Virus record (IMG/VR): IMGVR_UViG_3300025131_011243
Coordinates: 58,592-122,591 of that record
DNA: 64,000 bases
Source: a virus
Direction: 5' to 3' (one strand)
Part shown: one piece after another, positions 55,673-63,134 of the stretch
Layout: each line of letters starts with the position of its first letter
Position numbering within the stretch: the stretch's first letter is position 1
Notes under the pieces: generated by a model
What the model was told of the DNA's origin: nothing
The model's input: only the letters and a program-made list of their open reading frames with translations
Database searches by the model: none
Position numbers and translations under genes: made by a program

Positions 55673-55874
55673 GACGTTTGGCTCCGTAAGCAGGATTCTG
55701 TTCTATGTCGTCATTTCTCTATTGGCCCTCTACCCGCCATCATAGTCATGCTCACCAACTCCGGCTGCTTGAGGTTGCTATCTCTGTGGTCCAAGCGGCG
55801 TTAGCCTCCCACATTAGAGCACTATAGTCCTGACTTTCCTCTGCGAATTGCAGCGACGACTCGAACCAAACGTC
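55673..55874 (-). ncRNA. rnpB: RNase P RNA (compact, phage-encoded)
   Basis: About 202 nt. The ends pair as a 9-bp P1 (GACGTTTGG/CCAAACGTC). Conserved blocks in order: GAGGAAAGTC (CRI), GGAGGCTAACGCC (cf. GCCAGGTAACGCC in E. coli), ACCACAGAGATAGCAACC (cf. CAACAGAGAGCAAACCGC), GGTGAGC, GGGCCAATAGAG (cf. GGCCAAATAG), and ATAGAACAGAATCCTGCTTACGG (cf. GACAGAACCCGGCTTATCGG). These fix it as bacterial type A-like RNase P RNA with shortened peripheral helices (E. coli is 377 nt). It should cleave tRNA 5' leaders, possibly including the linker of the permuted tRNA-Leu. A terminator follows. Confidence 0.93.
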
Positions 55875-56196
55875 AAATACCCTTTAGAGCTTGCACAATT
55901 TTACCAACTTCTTTGCCCCATTCTGTCCGCTTATTGCCTATGGCCAATATAGTCTTGGAAAACTCGGAAGCTGGAGCGTCTTCTATCTTACCCAATTCTA
56001 TTCTTCGAAGCAAGATCCTCATATCCTTGGACAATTCTTCGCCTCTCCTTTTCATTCCATCGAAATCATGGGACACAAAAATTACCAAAGAAGCATCGTC
56101 CGAAGAATCGTACAAGGATTCAATCTCGTTCAAAATCCTATGTATTTCTAATTGGCTTTCTCTGATAGTTGATTCCACCACATTGATGGGTATCAT
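55873..56196 (-). CDS. Hypothetical helical protein
   Basis: A 107-aa, mostly helical protein (IRESQLEIHRILNEIESLYDSSDD; GMKRRGEELSKDMRILLRRIELG; TEWGKEVGKIVQALKGI). It overlaps the 142-aa gene by 4 bp. Its stop overlaps the 5' end of the RNase P RNA by 2 nt, so the RNA may be transcribed as part of this operon. No family recognised. Confidence 0.65.
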   Translation of the reverse strand: MIPINVVESTIRESQLEIHRILNEIESLYDSSDDASLVIFVSHDFDGMKRRGEELSKDMRILLRRIELGKIEDAPASEFSKTILAIGNKRTEWGKEVGKIVQALKGI

Positions 56197-56621
56197 TTTT
56201 TCAACCCTTTCTCAGCCAAATATTCATCAACTCTGTTTTTTACCCTTTGTGCTGGAGTGGAAGTTTCAACTACATACAGAGCTTCTGTCTTTAGTTCCTC
56301 GCCCCATTGCTGAACCAAATCTGTGGCCCTGTCCCTGTAATCGTTGTCGGTGATGCTCTTGCCTACTGGAGACGAAAAGAATTCAATTGCTTTATTGATA
56401 TCTGTTTCGCTCAAATGGTTCGCCGCTAAAACTACCAAGCGATTGAACAAAACATCTTCCCCATATTTGTCTTGAAGTTTCTTCCTATCTTCTTCACTAA
56501 CCTCGGGAGCCGATCTCCAAAGATCGGCAAAAATACGATCTACCAATTCTCTGGTGATAACATTGCTTCCCATCAACTTCAACAACTGCATGGTTCGGCT
56601 AAGATATTGCGCTTCAGTCAT
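56193..56621 (-). CDS. Hypothetical DUF2059-like protein
   Basis: A 142-aa helical protein. LVVLAANHLSETDINKAIEFFSSPVGKSITD resembles DUF2059, whose members have 'ls..Ei.ai..Fy.sp.Gk'. No signal peptide is visible, unlike most DUF2059 proteins. It overlaps both neighbours by 4 bp. Function unknown. Confidence 0.6.
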   Translation of the reverse strand: MTEAQYLSRTMQLLKLMGSNVITRELVDRIFADLWRSAPEVSEEDRKKLQDKYGEDVLFNRLVVLAANHLSETDINKAIEFFSSPVGKSITDNDYRDRATDLVQQWGEELKTEALYVVETSTPAQRVKNRVDEYLAEKGLKK

Positions 56622-57010
56622 GGCTGAACAATGCCTCCCGTTTTCTGAGTCTCTTCCATAAGGTTGTCAAGAACCTTGAGGTCATGCTCTGTTGCGGTCG
56701 TAATCCCTCCGCCCTGCTGTTTTGTCTGTTCTTGAACTTCCGCTTCCGCCTGTTGCCAAGCTGCGTTGAACTTATCAAATGCTTCGTTGATATTCAGGGC
56801 ATCAGCGATGACAAACTTGATACTAACAACACCTTGTCCGGTATCGACAGGTCCTATGCCTATAAAAATAGGCTCGTCCCCAGCTACAGGAACGTCCTCT
56901 CCGTCCGGAATATCTACTTCGAATTCGCCCTCCTTGGTCCACATTTCAATCCTGTGAAAACTGTCGGATTGAAATATGCTCCTACGACGAAAAGGAAGAT
57001 TGAACTTCAT
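56618..57010 (-). CDS. Hypothetical protein
   Basis: A 130-aa protein starting MKFNLPFRRRSIF. A beta-rich middle (EFEVDIPDGEDVPVAGDEPIFIGIGPV; GVVSIKFVIADALNI) is followed by a Gln/Glu helix (AAWQQAEAEVQEQTKQQ). It heads a three-gene operon that ends at the RNase P RNA. The FNL start may be chance here, since the following residues differ from the virion set. Confidence 0.6.
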   Translation of the reverse strand: MKFNLPFRRRSIFQSDSFHRIEMWTKEGEFEVDIPDGEDVPVAGDEPIFIGIGPVDTGQGVVSIKFVIADALNINEAFDKFNAAWQQAEAEVQEQTKQQGGGITTATEHDLKVLDNLMEETQKTGGIVQP

Positions 57011-57279
57011 AAAACACCTTTCATTTGAGTTATTGACTTTGGATATTGTACTCTAATGGCAATCACAAAGGTGGGGCTGGACGGTACATCGCAGAAAAGA
57101 AGTAAAAAACGAGAATGAGTCTTGCGTCTTAATCGTTAACTATTGAGCCATTGAATCTTGAATTCTGACCTTCTAGATCACGATCAGGTACGTTGGTCAT
57201 TCAAATGACCTAACATTTGTTTTCGCAGTTCACCTCTAGTCAACTTCTCCGCCCAACCCCATCAACAGATCAGTCGAGA
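57011..57279. other. Intergenic region with perfect palindrome and short tandem repeats
   Basis: 269 bp with no gene. It holds a 16-bp perfect palindrome (GGTCATTC..., around 57197-57212: GGTCATT-CA-AATGACC), a possible operator. Near 57271-57297 a GATCAGTCGA-type unit repeats 2-3 times, running into the end of the 152-aa gene. No clear promoter was identified. Confidence 0.4.
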
Positions 57280-57738
57280 TCAGTCGAGATCAGGAATATC
57301 GATTGTCGTATTGTGATTGAAAGTGTCGAGTTCCGACTGGATGGTATCAATCTGTGTTTCCAGTCTGGCAGCATTCTGGTCCGCTTCTTGCCTACGGACT
57401 TCGGCCTCATAGACCGGAGCATCGCCAGAACCGTAATAGCTAGACGCCGAAGTTCCATGATTCGTGTTGATCCCATTCCAGAAATCTACTTCAGTCTTTG
57501 ATTCTGAAAGTCTGAAGATTTTGCCTACAATGGGGGCGTTAGCCTGAGCCACAGCAACCTTAAGATCGATCAGATGATTTACGAGAGCCTCTCGCCTTTG
57601 GACAAGGGCTCGGATATCCTCTTCTCGCTCTTCTCCCTGAACGGCAGAGTTTGAACTTTGAACCTTGTCGTTGACCTTCGCAATCCATCCGGCAACTCTT
57701 TTCTTGTAAGACAGTGCTTTTGCTAGTGTTAGTTTCAC
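57280..57738 (-). CDS. DIP1984/septicolysin-like family protein
   Basis: A 152-aa protein: MKLTLAKALSYKKRVAGWIAKVNDKVQSSNSAVQGEE, then LVQRREALVNHLIDLKVAVAQANAP and a C-terminal coiled coil (QEADQNAARLETQIDTIQSELDTFN). This order matches the bacterial DIP1984 family of unknown function. No catalytic site is known. The last codons are duplicated just past the stop. Confidence 0.65.
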   Translation of the reverse strand: MKLTLAKALSYKKRVAGWIAKVNDKVQSSNSAVQGEEREEDIRALVQRREALVNHLIDLKVAVAQANAPIVGKIFRLSESKTEVDFWNGINTNHGTSASSYYGSGDAPVYEAEVRRQEADQNAARLETQIDTIQSELDTFNHNTTIDIPDLD

Positions 57739-57749
57739 CTTGCAATCTC

Positions 57750-58355
57750 CTAGTATTCTTCGCTTAACAGGACTCTCTTAACTTCAACGCCCGAATAGCC
57801 CATTATATCCAACTGGGCTTTCACTTTTTTGTTTCTTACCCAAACCCGTCCAGCTTTCATAAGATCGAGTTCAGGAACGACGCATTGAACGGTTCCAGGA
57901 TTCTGGCGAGCCTTTCTCAACCATCGGCTTTTTGACCATGAAGGCTTTAATACCAATCTGCGCTCATAGTCAGATACATTATAGTCGTTATGCCCAGAGT
58001 TCAAAACAATATGCCAATAATCATAGTCGCTAAACATAAGGGTCGGAATCTGATCTTCCTCAAACGAGAACATGATGTAATTAGGAAACTCTCCCTTTTT
58101 ACAATATATGCTCTTGCCGTCCTTGCAGCCTATCCATCTTCTCCATTGATTCTGGTAACCAGTCATACCATGAGCATGCACGTTGTTGCCTACCGTCATG
58201 TATAGCGGAACAAAACCAGCGGCATCGCCCATCCATCGGTAAGCAGGTTCAAAATACTCATCAAATTCATCTTTATACGGACCATAAGAGGGGCGCAGAA
58301 TGCGAGCCTCAACTCCACGCATATCCGTACAATGATGGAAAATGAACTTCTTCAT
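57750..58355 (-). CDS. Hypothetical protein
   Basis: A 201-aa protein rich in Trp/Tyr/His (MKKFIFHHCTDMRGVEARILRPSYG; PAYRWMGDAAGFVPLYMTVGNNVHAHG; YDYWHIVLNSGHNDYNVSDYERRL). The aromatic-rich pattern with conserved-looking His and Asp suggests an enzyme or ligand-binding fold. I do not recognise the family. It is 11 bp upstream of the DIP1984-like gene. Confidence 0.6.
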   Translation of the reverse strand: MKKFIFHHCTDMRGVEARILRPSYGPYKDEFDEYFEPAYRWMGDAAGFVPLYMTVGNNVHAHGMTGYQNQWRRWIGCKDGKSIYCKKGEFPNYIMFSFEEDQIPTLMFSDYDYWHIVLNSGHNDYNVSDYERRLVLKPSWSKSRWLRKARQNPGTVQCVVPELDLMKAGRVWVRNKKVKAQLDIMGYSGVEVKRVLLSEEY

Positions 58356-58371
58356 CCGTGAACTTTAGCAA

Positions 58372-58869
58372 CTACTTCGCTCGTTGAATCATCTGCTGCT
58401 GTTCTAAATACAACTCTGATCTTTCCCTTGTCCAAGGCTCAGTTTTAACGGGCTTATCTCTGGCGTCTACCCTTGGTCTTGCCTCTGGTCTTGCCTCTGG
58501 TCTTGCTGTTTCTTCTTTTGGCGGCTCTGGCTTTTCAGGAAGAGGGGCAGGCTCTTCTGCAACAGGCTCTTCCGTCTCTTCAGGATTGTCCCATGGAACA
58601 GAAGAAATGTCAAAAGGTTTCGTTGCGACTTGGGGATACAGTCTGGGTAACACAAAATCCTTGAAGTCCCCCTGATTCTCCTTCATAGCTCCAACTGTAA
58701 TACTTAAATTACGAACAAGCTCGTCTAGGGCTCCAACCGTACCTGCCAAAGCGTTGTTCTCAGCTTTAAGGTCAGAAATTTGAGCTTGTTGAGAAAAACT
58801 CCACGCTCCCCAAGCGATGATGATTGCCCCAAGAGCGGTATTCACGATATAAGGCTTGAGACCAGACAT
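58372..58869 (-). CDS. Membrane-anchored Pro/Glu-rich protein
   Basis: A 165-aa protein with one N-terminal transmembrane helix (IVNTALGAIIIAWGAWSF), a coiled coil (QISDLKAENNALAGTVGALDELVRNL), and a long Pro/Glu/Arg linker with tandem 'ARPE' repeats. A charged helical end follows. This topology fits an inner-membrane spanin or other periplasm-spanning lysis protein, but no partner was identified. Confidence 0.55.
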   Translation of the reverse strand: MSGLKPYIVNTALGAIIIAWGAWSFSQQAQISDLKAENNALAGTVGALDELVRNLSITVGAMKENQGDFKDFVLPRLYPQVATKPFDISSVPWDNPEETEEPVAEEPAPLPEKPEPPKEETARPEARPEARPRVDARDKPVKTEPWTRERSELYLEQQQMIQRAK

Positions 58870-58903
58870 AAGTTGTTATTCTAACATTTGACCTGCATAC
58901 CCT

Positions 58904-59158
58904 TTATGCCACCGATCTGCTGAAGATGCGATCTACCTTCTTCCTCTTCTTCATAATATTTCCTGTTCGCTTTTTGTACTCTAATTCGCAATACGAATCT
59001 AGCATCTTTTCTACTTCTGGTTCCAAGTTGATGTTGCCACAAGAGCGGCATGTGAATACTTCTGAATTGATCCGAATTTCTATGTCGCCAACTTGTTTTG
59101 CTATTGCATGTATTCCTCTAGACTGACTTGTCTCTCGGTCGCAATGAATACAGTGCAT
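58904..59158 (-). CDS. YgiT/MqsA-type zinc finger protein
   Basis: An 84-aa protein with CIHCDRE ... FTCRSCGNINLEPE, the N-terminal zinc finger of MqsA/YgiT antitoxins. The HTH half of MqsA is absent; the end is basic (KKRTGNIMKKRKK). It may be a degenerate antitoxin, a DNA-binding adaptor or part of a split pair with the XRE gene 700 bp upstream. No toxin was recognised beside it. Confidence 0.6.
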   Translation of the reverse strand: MHCIHCDRETSQSRGIHAIAKQVGDIEIRINSEVFTCRSCGNINLEPEVEKMLDSYCELEYKKRTGNIMKKRKKVDRIFSRSVA

Positions 59159-59175
59159 TCATATCCCCTTACCCA

Positions 59176-59826
59176 TTACCAATGAAGTTCTGGAATTTCT
59201 AATAGACGATCATGGACTTCACCTCTAGTGTCAGCCAAACAAACGAACCTCGTACCATCGATTTCCTCGTCCATCTTGACATGGAAATGACCAAAGATCC
59301 AAATGTCAGGCTTGTGAATCTCGAACATGCTTTGTAGAGCATTTTCTGTCCTACTAGAAAACTCCCCCTTCCCTATGGGGGTAGCCAGTCTTAGAACTGT
59401 GGCCTTAGCTACAGTAGGGCATTCGTGAGAAACGACGATCTGAGGTTTTGTATCGGCGTACTGAACCATTACGTCTTCAAATAACTTCTGATAAGAAAGC
59501 TCTTCATCCTCCCACCAATCTATACCAATTGTTCTATTGTCAACATCGATAGAATAACCGCCACCAACCCAGAAGGCGTCCATACCTGGATGATAACCGA
59601 AGTCACCCAAATGGCTTGGATGAATCTGACATAATTCTGGGTTGTCGTGGTTACCTCTGATGAAACGATGGTCTTCAGAGTTTTCAACTAAAAGTAGATC
59701 TCGTTCTCGGAATATACCCATATCTCCGACTTGCCACGATTGGTCCAAACCAACAACACCCGAAGTAATGACCATGTTGTTGATCATCCATCTTCGGGTA
59801 GGGAATTCTCCATGAACGTCTCCCAT
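59176..59826 (-). CDS. Calcineurin-like metallophosphoesterase
   Basis: A 216-aa phosphoesterase: GDVHGE (metal ligands), WQVGDMG, IRGNHDNPE, VSHECPT, and FGHFHVKM, the full set of metallophosphoesterase motifs. The first motif begins right at the ATG, so the usual leading beta strand is missing. The codons upstream (ITIWF, ending at the preceding stop) would supply it if translation began at an ATT, suggesting an unannotated start. Substrate unknown; phage members often act on nucleotides or phosphoproteins. Confidence 0.85.
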   Translation of the reverse strand: MGDVHGEFPTRRWMINNMVITSGVVGLDQSWQVGDMGIFRERDLLLVENSEDHRFIRGNHDNPELCQIHPSHLGDFGYHPGMDAFWVGGGYSIDVDNRTIGIDWWEDEELSYQKLFEDVMVQYADTKPQIVVSHECPTVAKATVLRLATPIGKGEFSSRTENALQSMFEIHKPDIWIFGHFHVKMDEEIDGTRFVCLADTRGEVHDRLLEIPELHW

Positions 59827-59848
59827 AAACCAGATAGTAATGCTCCAA

Positions 59849-60163
59849 TCATTGCTTGCTATTTACAAGCACTTCAATTTCAAACTCCAATGCAGTCGTA
59901 ACCTTTACCAATGAGGCTAACGATCTACCGTCATATGTTTTGCTTTCCATCCTAGCAATAACAGCTTGAGATACCCCGGACAGTTTAGCTAGTTGCTGTT
60001 GTGTTAGTTCTGACTTAACTCTTGCCCTATGTATCTTGGATGACAAATCGGAAACGATCTGTGCTATTTCCTTTTTCGCTATTTCAGCCGGTGACGACCC
60101 CCACTTACTTATGAAGTCATCTCGACGCTGACGTACTATTTCGTTCTTGCCTTTGACGGCCAT
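59849..60163 (-). CDS. XRE-family HTH regulator
   Basis: A 104-aa protein with the HTH LTQQQLAKLSGVSQAVIARMESKTYDGRSLASLVKVTTAL. The N-terminal 45 residues are helical and basic. It resembles HigA-type antitoxin or phage repressor-like proteins, but no toxin gene overlaps it. It probably controls local promoters, including the phosphoesterase just downstream. Confidence 0.85.
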   Translation of the reverse strand: MAVKGKNEIVRQRRDDFISKWGSSPAEIAKKEIAQIVSDLSSKIHRARVKSELTQQQLAKLSGVSQAVIARMESKTYDGRSLASLVKVTTALEFEIEVLVNSKQ

Positions 60164-60226
60164 AAACGCAATCCTTATTCAGGTTGAATCGATTATACCA
60201 TATGACGCAATAAAGTCAATATGGGC

Positions 60227-60763
60227 TTAATCGCTTCGTTTACTGTACAGACCGACGCCAGATCGATGACTAAATGAATCCAAACAATCGTAGTTGTCTT
60301 CCAAGTATCCTCTTGCCTTTTTGTAACCGCCTATCCGGCCTCGGCGATCATGATCATGAAGCATAACCAATGCCTCTGGGTTCATGAATTGTTCGGCAAA
60401 CAAAATCGCTTCGTAACGGAAGACTCCACTTCGATCTTTTGGCCCAAAGCCAGTACTCCCATCGACCAATACAAAATCATACTTATACAATCGGGTAAAA
60501 TCAGCCCATCGATCAGTATGAATTTCGACTTGGGGAAGAAAATGGTTAACCTGATCAATACAGGATTGAAAATTCTCTATGGATACATAGGACTCAGGCT
60601 CAACAGAACTCCATACGGCCCAGGTCGTAACTCCGCACCCGAATTCTAAAACAGAATGCACCCGTTCCTTATATGGCTGAAGAATATTATACATCCAGTC
60701 CAACTCTTCGCCTGTAGGGGCTAAAGCAGACGGTTTAAAATCTTTGGGCAATGAAAAACTCAT
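60227..60763 (-). CDS. SAM-dependent methyltransferase-like protein
   Basis: A 178-aa Rossmann protein: SVLEFGCGVTTWAVW (SAM motif I), VSIENFQSCIDQV (motif II with acidic end), YDFVLVDGSTGFGPKDR (motif IV-like) and MLHDHDRRGRIGGY. The gene overlaps the glycosyltransferase-like gene by 4 bp and is the last of four sugar/methyl-transfer genes. Similar proteins act on glycans or small molecules. The methyl acceptor is unknown. Confidence 0.75.
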   Translation of the reverse strand: MSFSLPKDFKPSALAPTGEELDWMYNILQPYKERVHSVLEFGCGVTTWAVWSSVEPESYVSIENFQSCIDQVNHFLPQVEIHTDRWADFTRLYKYDFVLVDGSTGFGPKDRSGVFRYEAILFAEQFMNPEALVMLHDHDRRGRIGGYKKARGYLEDNYDCLDSFSHRSGVGLYSKRSD

Positions 60764-61665
60764 AACTCCCTCACCATATTCAGAAGCATTTTAGACATAC
60801 CTACAGGAGAGAAATACTTTTCGTAAACATCCATCGACGCCTCATGATAAGGGACAGGATCTATATCCCTTAGTTTCTCTAGATCCTCTGGCTTCGATAA
60901 AAGTACGTAGTGTTTTCCTGCCTCAAAGGGAAAGTCATAAGTAGGCTGATAATTCAAAGCCATTGGCATCCCGCATGAAGAGTATTCACATTCTCTTCTG
61001 TTTTTGCCGTCATGATTTCTTTGACGACCTTTGAGAGAAAGACCCCATTTGGTTCTTTTAAGCTTATGTATATACTCCTCCATCGGGAACCTAGCCAAAT
61101 AGTTTTCGAACGAAAAGAATCCTTTGTGCTTTACACAATAGTCTACCCACGGCTGTCTGCCAAATCTGTTGTTCTTTCCCGTAAGTATCGTGACATACTT
61201 ATGACGACCGTTCTTCCACTGAAATGGTTCTAGGGGAAAAAGGGCATTTGGCATAACCGTCCAAGACTTAACGGGTATCCCCAATGTGTCTGAAATAGTA
61301 CTCCACGTTTTATTCTTATACCATTGGATCTTGATTAGAAGGTCTACCCCAGATAAAGGCCCGTCTTCTTTCATCTTTTTCTTGTCCAAAGGACGTATTT
61401 GACCTTTCTTGTGAAAGTATCCCAACGCATAGAACCTGGTAGTCGGATGGAACGTGTCCCAAGTGTCGATGCCTATTGTTTTACCTTCGACCTCTATCAG
61501 GTTCCAATTCTGCTGACGGGCTCCAGGTTTTTGAGAATAGACCTCTGGCAAGTCTTTGTCCTGAACATCAAACAAACCACTATCACCCAGCAATCGGATA
61601 ATTGTCCGATTCCAACCAGCTAGAGATTTGTGTTCTTTCTGAACGTAAAGGGGGATCTTGCTCAT
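60760..61665 (-). CDS. Glycosyltransferase-like protein (GT-B type)
   Basis: A 301-aa protein. The C-terminal part (KWGLSLKGRQRNHDGKNRRECEYSSCGMPMALNY and VLLSKPEDLEKLRDID) resembles the donor-binding half of GT-B glycosyltransferases of the spore-maturation type. The N-terminal half holds a GIDTWDTFHPTTRFYALG segment. It overlaps neighbours by 4 bp on each side. It probably adds sugars to a phage structural protein, DNA base or host surface glycan. Confidence 0.65.
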   Translation of the reverse strand: MSKIPLYVQKEHKSLAGWNRTIIRLLGDSGLFDVQDKDLPEVYSQKPGARQQNWNLIEVEGKTIGIDTWDTFHPTTRFYALGYFHKKGQIRPLDKKKMKEDGPLSGVDLLIKIQWYKNKTWSTISDTLGIPVKSWTVMPNALFPLEPFQWKNGRHKYVTILTGKNNRFGRQPWVDYCVKHKGFFSFENYLARFPMEEYIHKLKRTKWGLSLKGRQRNHDGKNRRECEYSSCGMPMALNYQPTYDFPFEAGKHYVLLSKPEDLEKLRDIDPVPYHEASMDVYEKYFSPVGMSKMLLNMVREL

Positions 61666-63134
61666 AACATAGAGAACTGTTCAAAATTACTCAGTACCAT
61701 TGTCTCGGTAGGATAAACATCGCACCTGAATACATACTTGAATTCATCGACGACTTGTTCATAATGGTATCGGAAAGAGTGTTTTTCCTCCGAATCGTGA
61801 CATACTATAAACTTGGCAACATCTTTGATCTTACGAATTAAAGGAACTCTTGCTGCTGGAGGCTCTGCATCTACTAAAGCAACATCCCAGAACAAACCTT
61901 CTTTCCATTGGTCAAAATCGAACTCTTCCCATTTGTTAAAATAGATTAGCTTATGATGGTCATTGGCAAAACCTTCGAACAGCTTGAAATACTCCTTGCC
62001 TTTTTCGGGACTTTTGGGATTGCTCTCTATAGTCAGGAGTTGCCTGTTCAATGGAACGCAAAGGCTATGAAGCATGGGAGTGCTATAGTGTCCGCATCCC
62101 AACTCAAGGACGTTGCCCTTAGTCTGGGCGAAAGCAGACAAAAGCACGGGCAAATGAGTACCAGTTGACTTCATGGCATTGATTTTGGGCTTCTTTAGTG
62201 ACTGGGGGCCACTGTCTGTCTTGACTTCTTGTCTGGCTTTTTGTCTCTCTTCTCTATTGGCTTTGGCGACAGAACGACCAATGTAGTTTACCAATACTGT
62301 GGGATCTCCGCCAATAACAGGTTCTGATTCTTCTGGTTTTGGCTGGACTTTAGGAGTAAAGCTGTCTGGATCAACAATCATTTCATATTCGGGTAGTTCT
62401 TTAAGAGCAGCTACAATATTCGCCGTTCTATTCCCTTGCACCCACCCGAATTTCTTGAACTTAGGTCGTCTATATAACGATCCCAGTCTTTTGGCACAAT
62501 AAAACAGATAAGTATCTTGCGACGGAACGGGCAGCTTATACTGATCATCGATTTTGGCAGGACTAGTTACGTTTTTTGTCCATTCCGTATTGCCGAAATA
62601 TATGAACGAGATAATACGACTATGCTTGACCTTGTTGGACTTAGGGTCGTAAGGAATATTCAAAGGTTTTGAATCAGAGAACATGGGAACAGAATCCGCC
62701 CATGCATCCATCTTTTCAATAGCATTGTTCGGCTTGGTATATCCCCAAGGACTGCTAATAAAGGCTGGATTATCTTCAAACCATTCATCAAAGATCCATT
62801 GGTCACTATTGGTTGCGAAGACATCTGTATCTATCTTCAAATACCAAGGCGTCTTAACTCTTTCCCCCGGAATAACCGTCAACGCAGTGAGCATATTTTC
62901 ACGCTGAGTGTCGTACAACCCTTCTGGGGGATCCCAGAAATGAATCTGAAAATCGTCTCGATTGCGAAGCATCTTAAAGACAGGATGAGTAATCTTAATT
63001 TGCTTGGCATCGCAGATGGCAAGAACAGGACATGTCGCCAGTTCTGGTTTGAAATGAGCCCAACTAGGATAGGTTACCACCAACTGGTCCGCATGAGCTT
63101 CGTCCAAACCTAATACCATTGTAAAATCGATCAT
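61662..63134 (-). CDS. Fused GT-A glycosyltransferase and methyltransferase-like protein
   Basis: A 490-aa protein. Residues 1-260 are GT-A-like with a DxD motif in WYLKIDTDVFATNSDQW. Residues about 300-490 are a Rossmann domain: GNVLELGCGHYSTPML, LTIESNPKSPEKG, and WDVALVDAEPPAARVPL with FIVCHDSEE. The second half resembles the separate 178-aa gene at 60227, so that gene and this domain may share ancestry. Domain order suggests coupled sugar transfer and methylation. Confidence 0.72.
   Translation of the reverse strand: MIDFTMVLGLDEAHADQLVVTYPSWAHFKPELATCPVLAICDAKQIKITHPVFKMLRNRDDFQIHFWDPPEGLYDTQRENMLTALTVIPGERVKTPWYLKIDTDVFATNSDQWIFDEWFEDNPAFISSPWGYTKPNNAIEKMDAWADSVPMFSDSKPLNIPYDPKSNKVKHSRIISFIYFGNTEWTKNVTSPAKIDDQYKLPVPSQDTYLFYCAKRLGSLYRRPKFKKFGWVQGNRTANIVAALKELPEYEMIVDPDSFTPKVQPKPEESEPVIGGDPTVLVNYIGRSVAKANREERQKARQEVKTDSGPQSLKKPKINAMKSTGTHLPVLLSAFAQTKGNVLELGCGHYSTPMLHSLCVPLNRQLLTIESNPKSPEKGKEYFKLFEGFANDHHKLIYFNKWEEFDFDQWKEGLFWDVALVDAEPPAARVPLIRKIKDVAKFIVCHDSEEKHSFRYHYEQVVDEFKYVFRCDVYPTETMVLSNFEQFSML

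Noticed and set aside
56618-57010. FNL-tagged virion protein
   Set aside because: Starts MKFNLPFRRR but lacks the following K/A-rich pattern and lies far from the morphogenesis block; probably chance.
58904-60163. Toxin-antitoxin pair (MqsA-like plus XRE)
   Set aside because: No toxin (MqsR, HigB or other) is adjacent, and the two genes are separated by the phosphoesterase gene.
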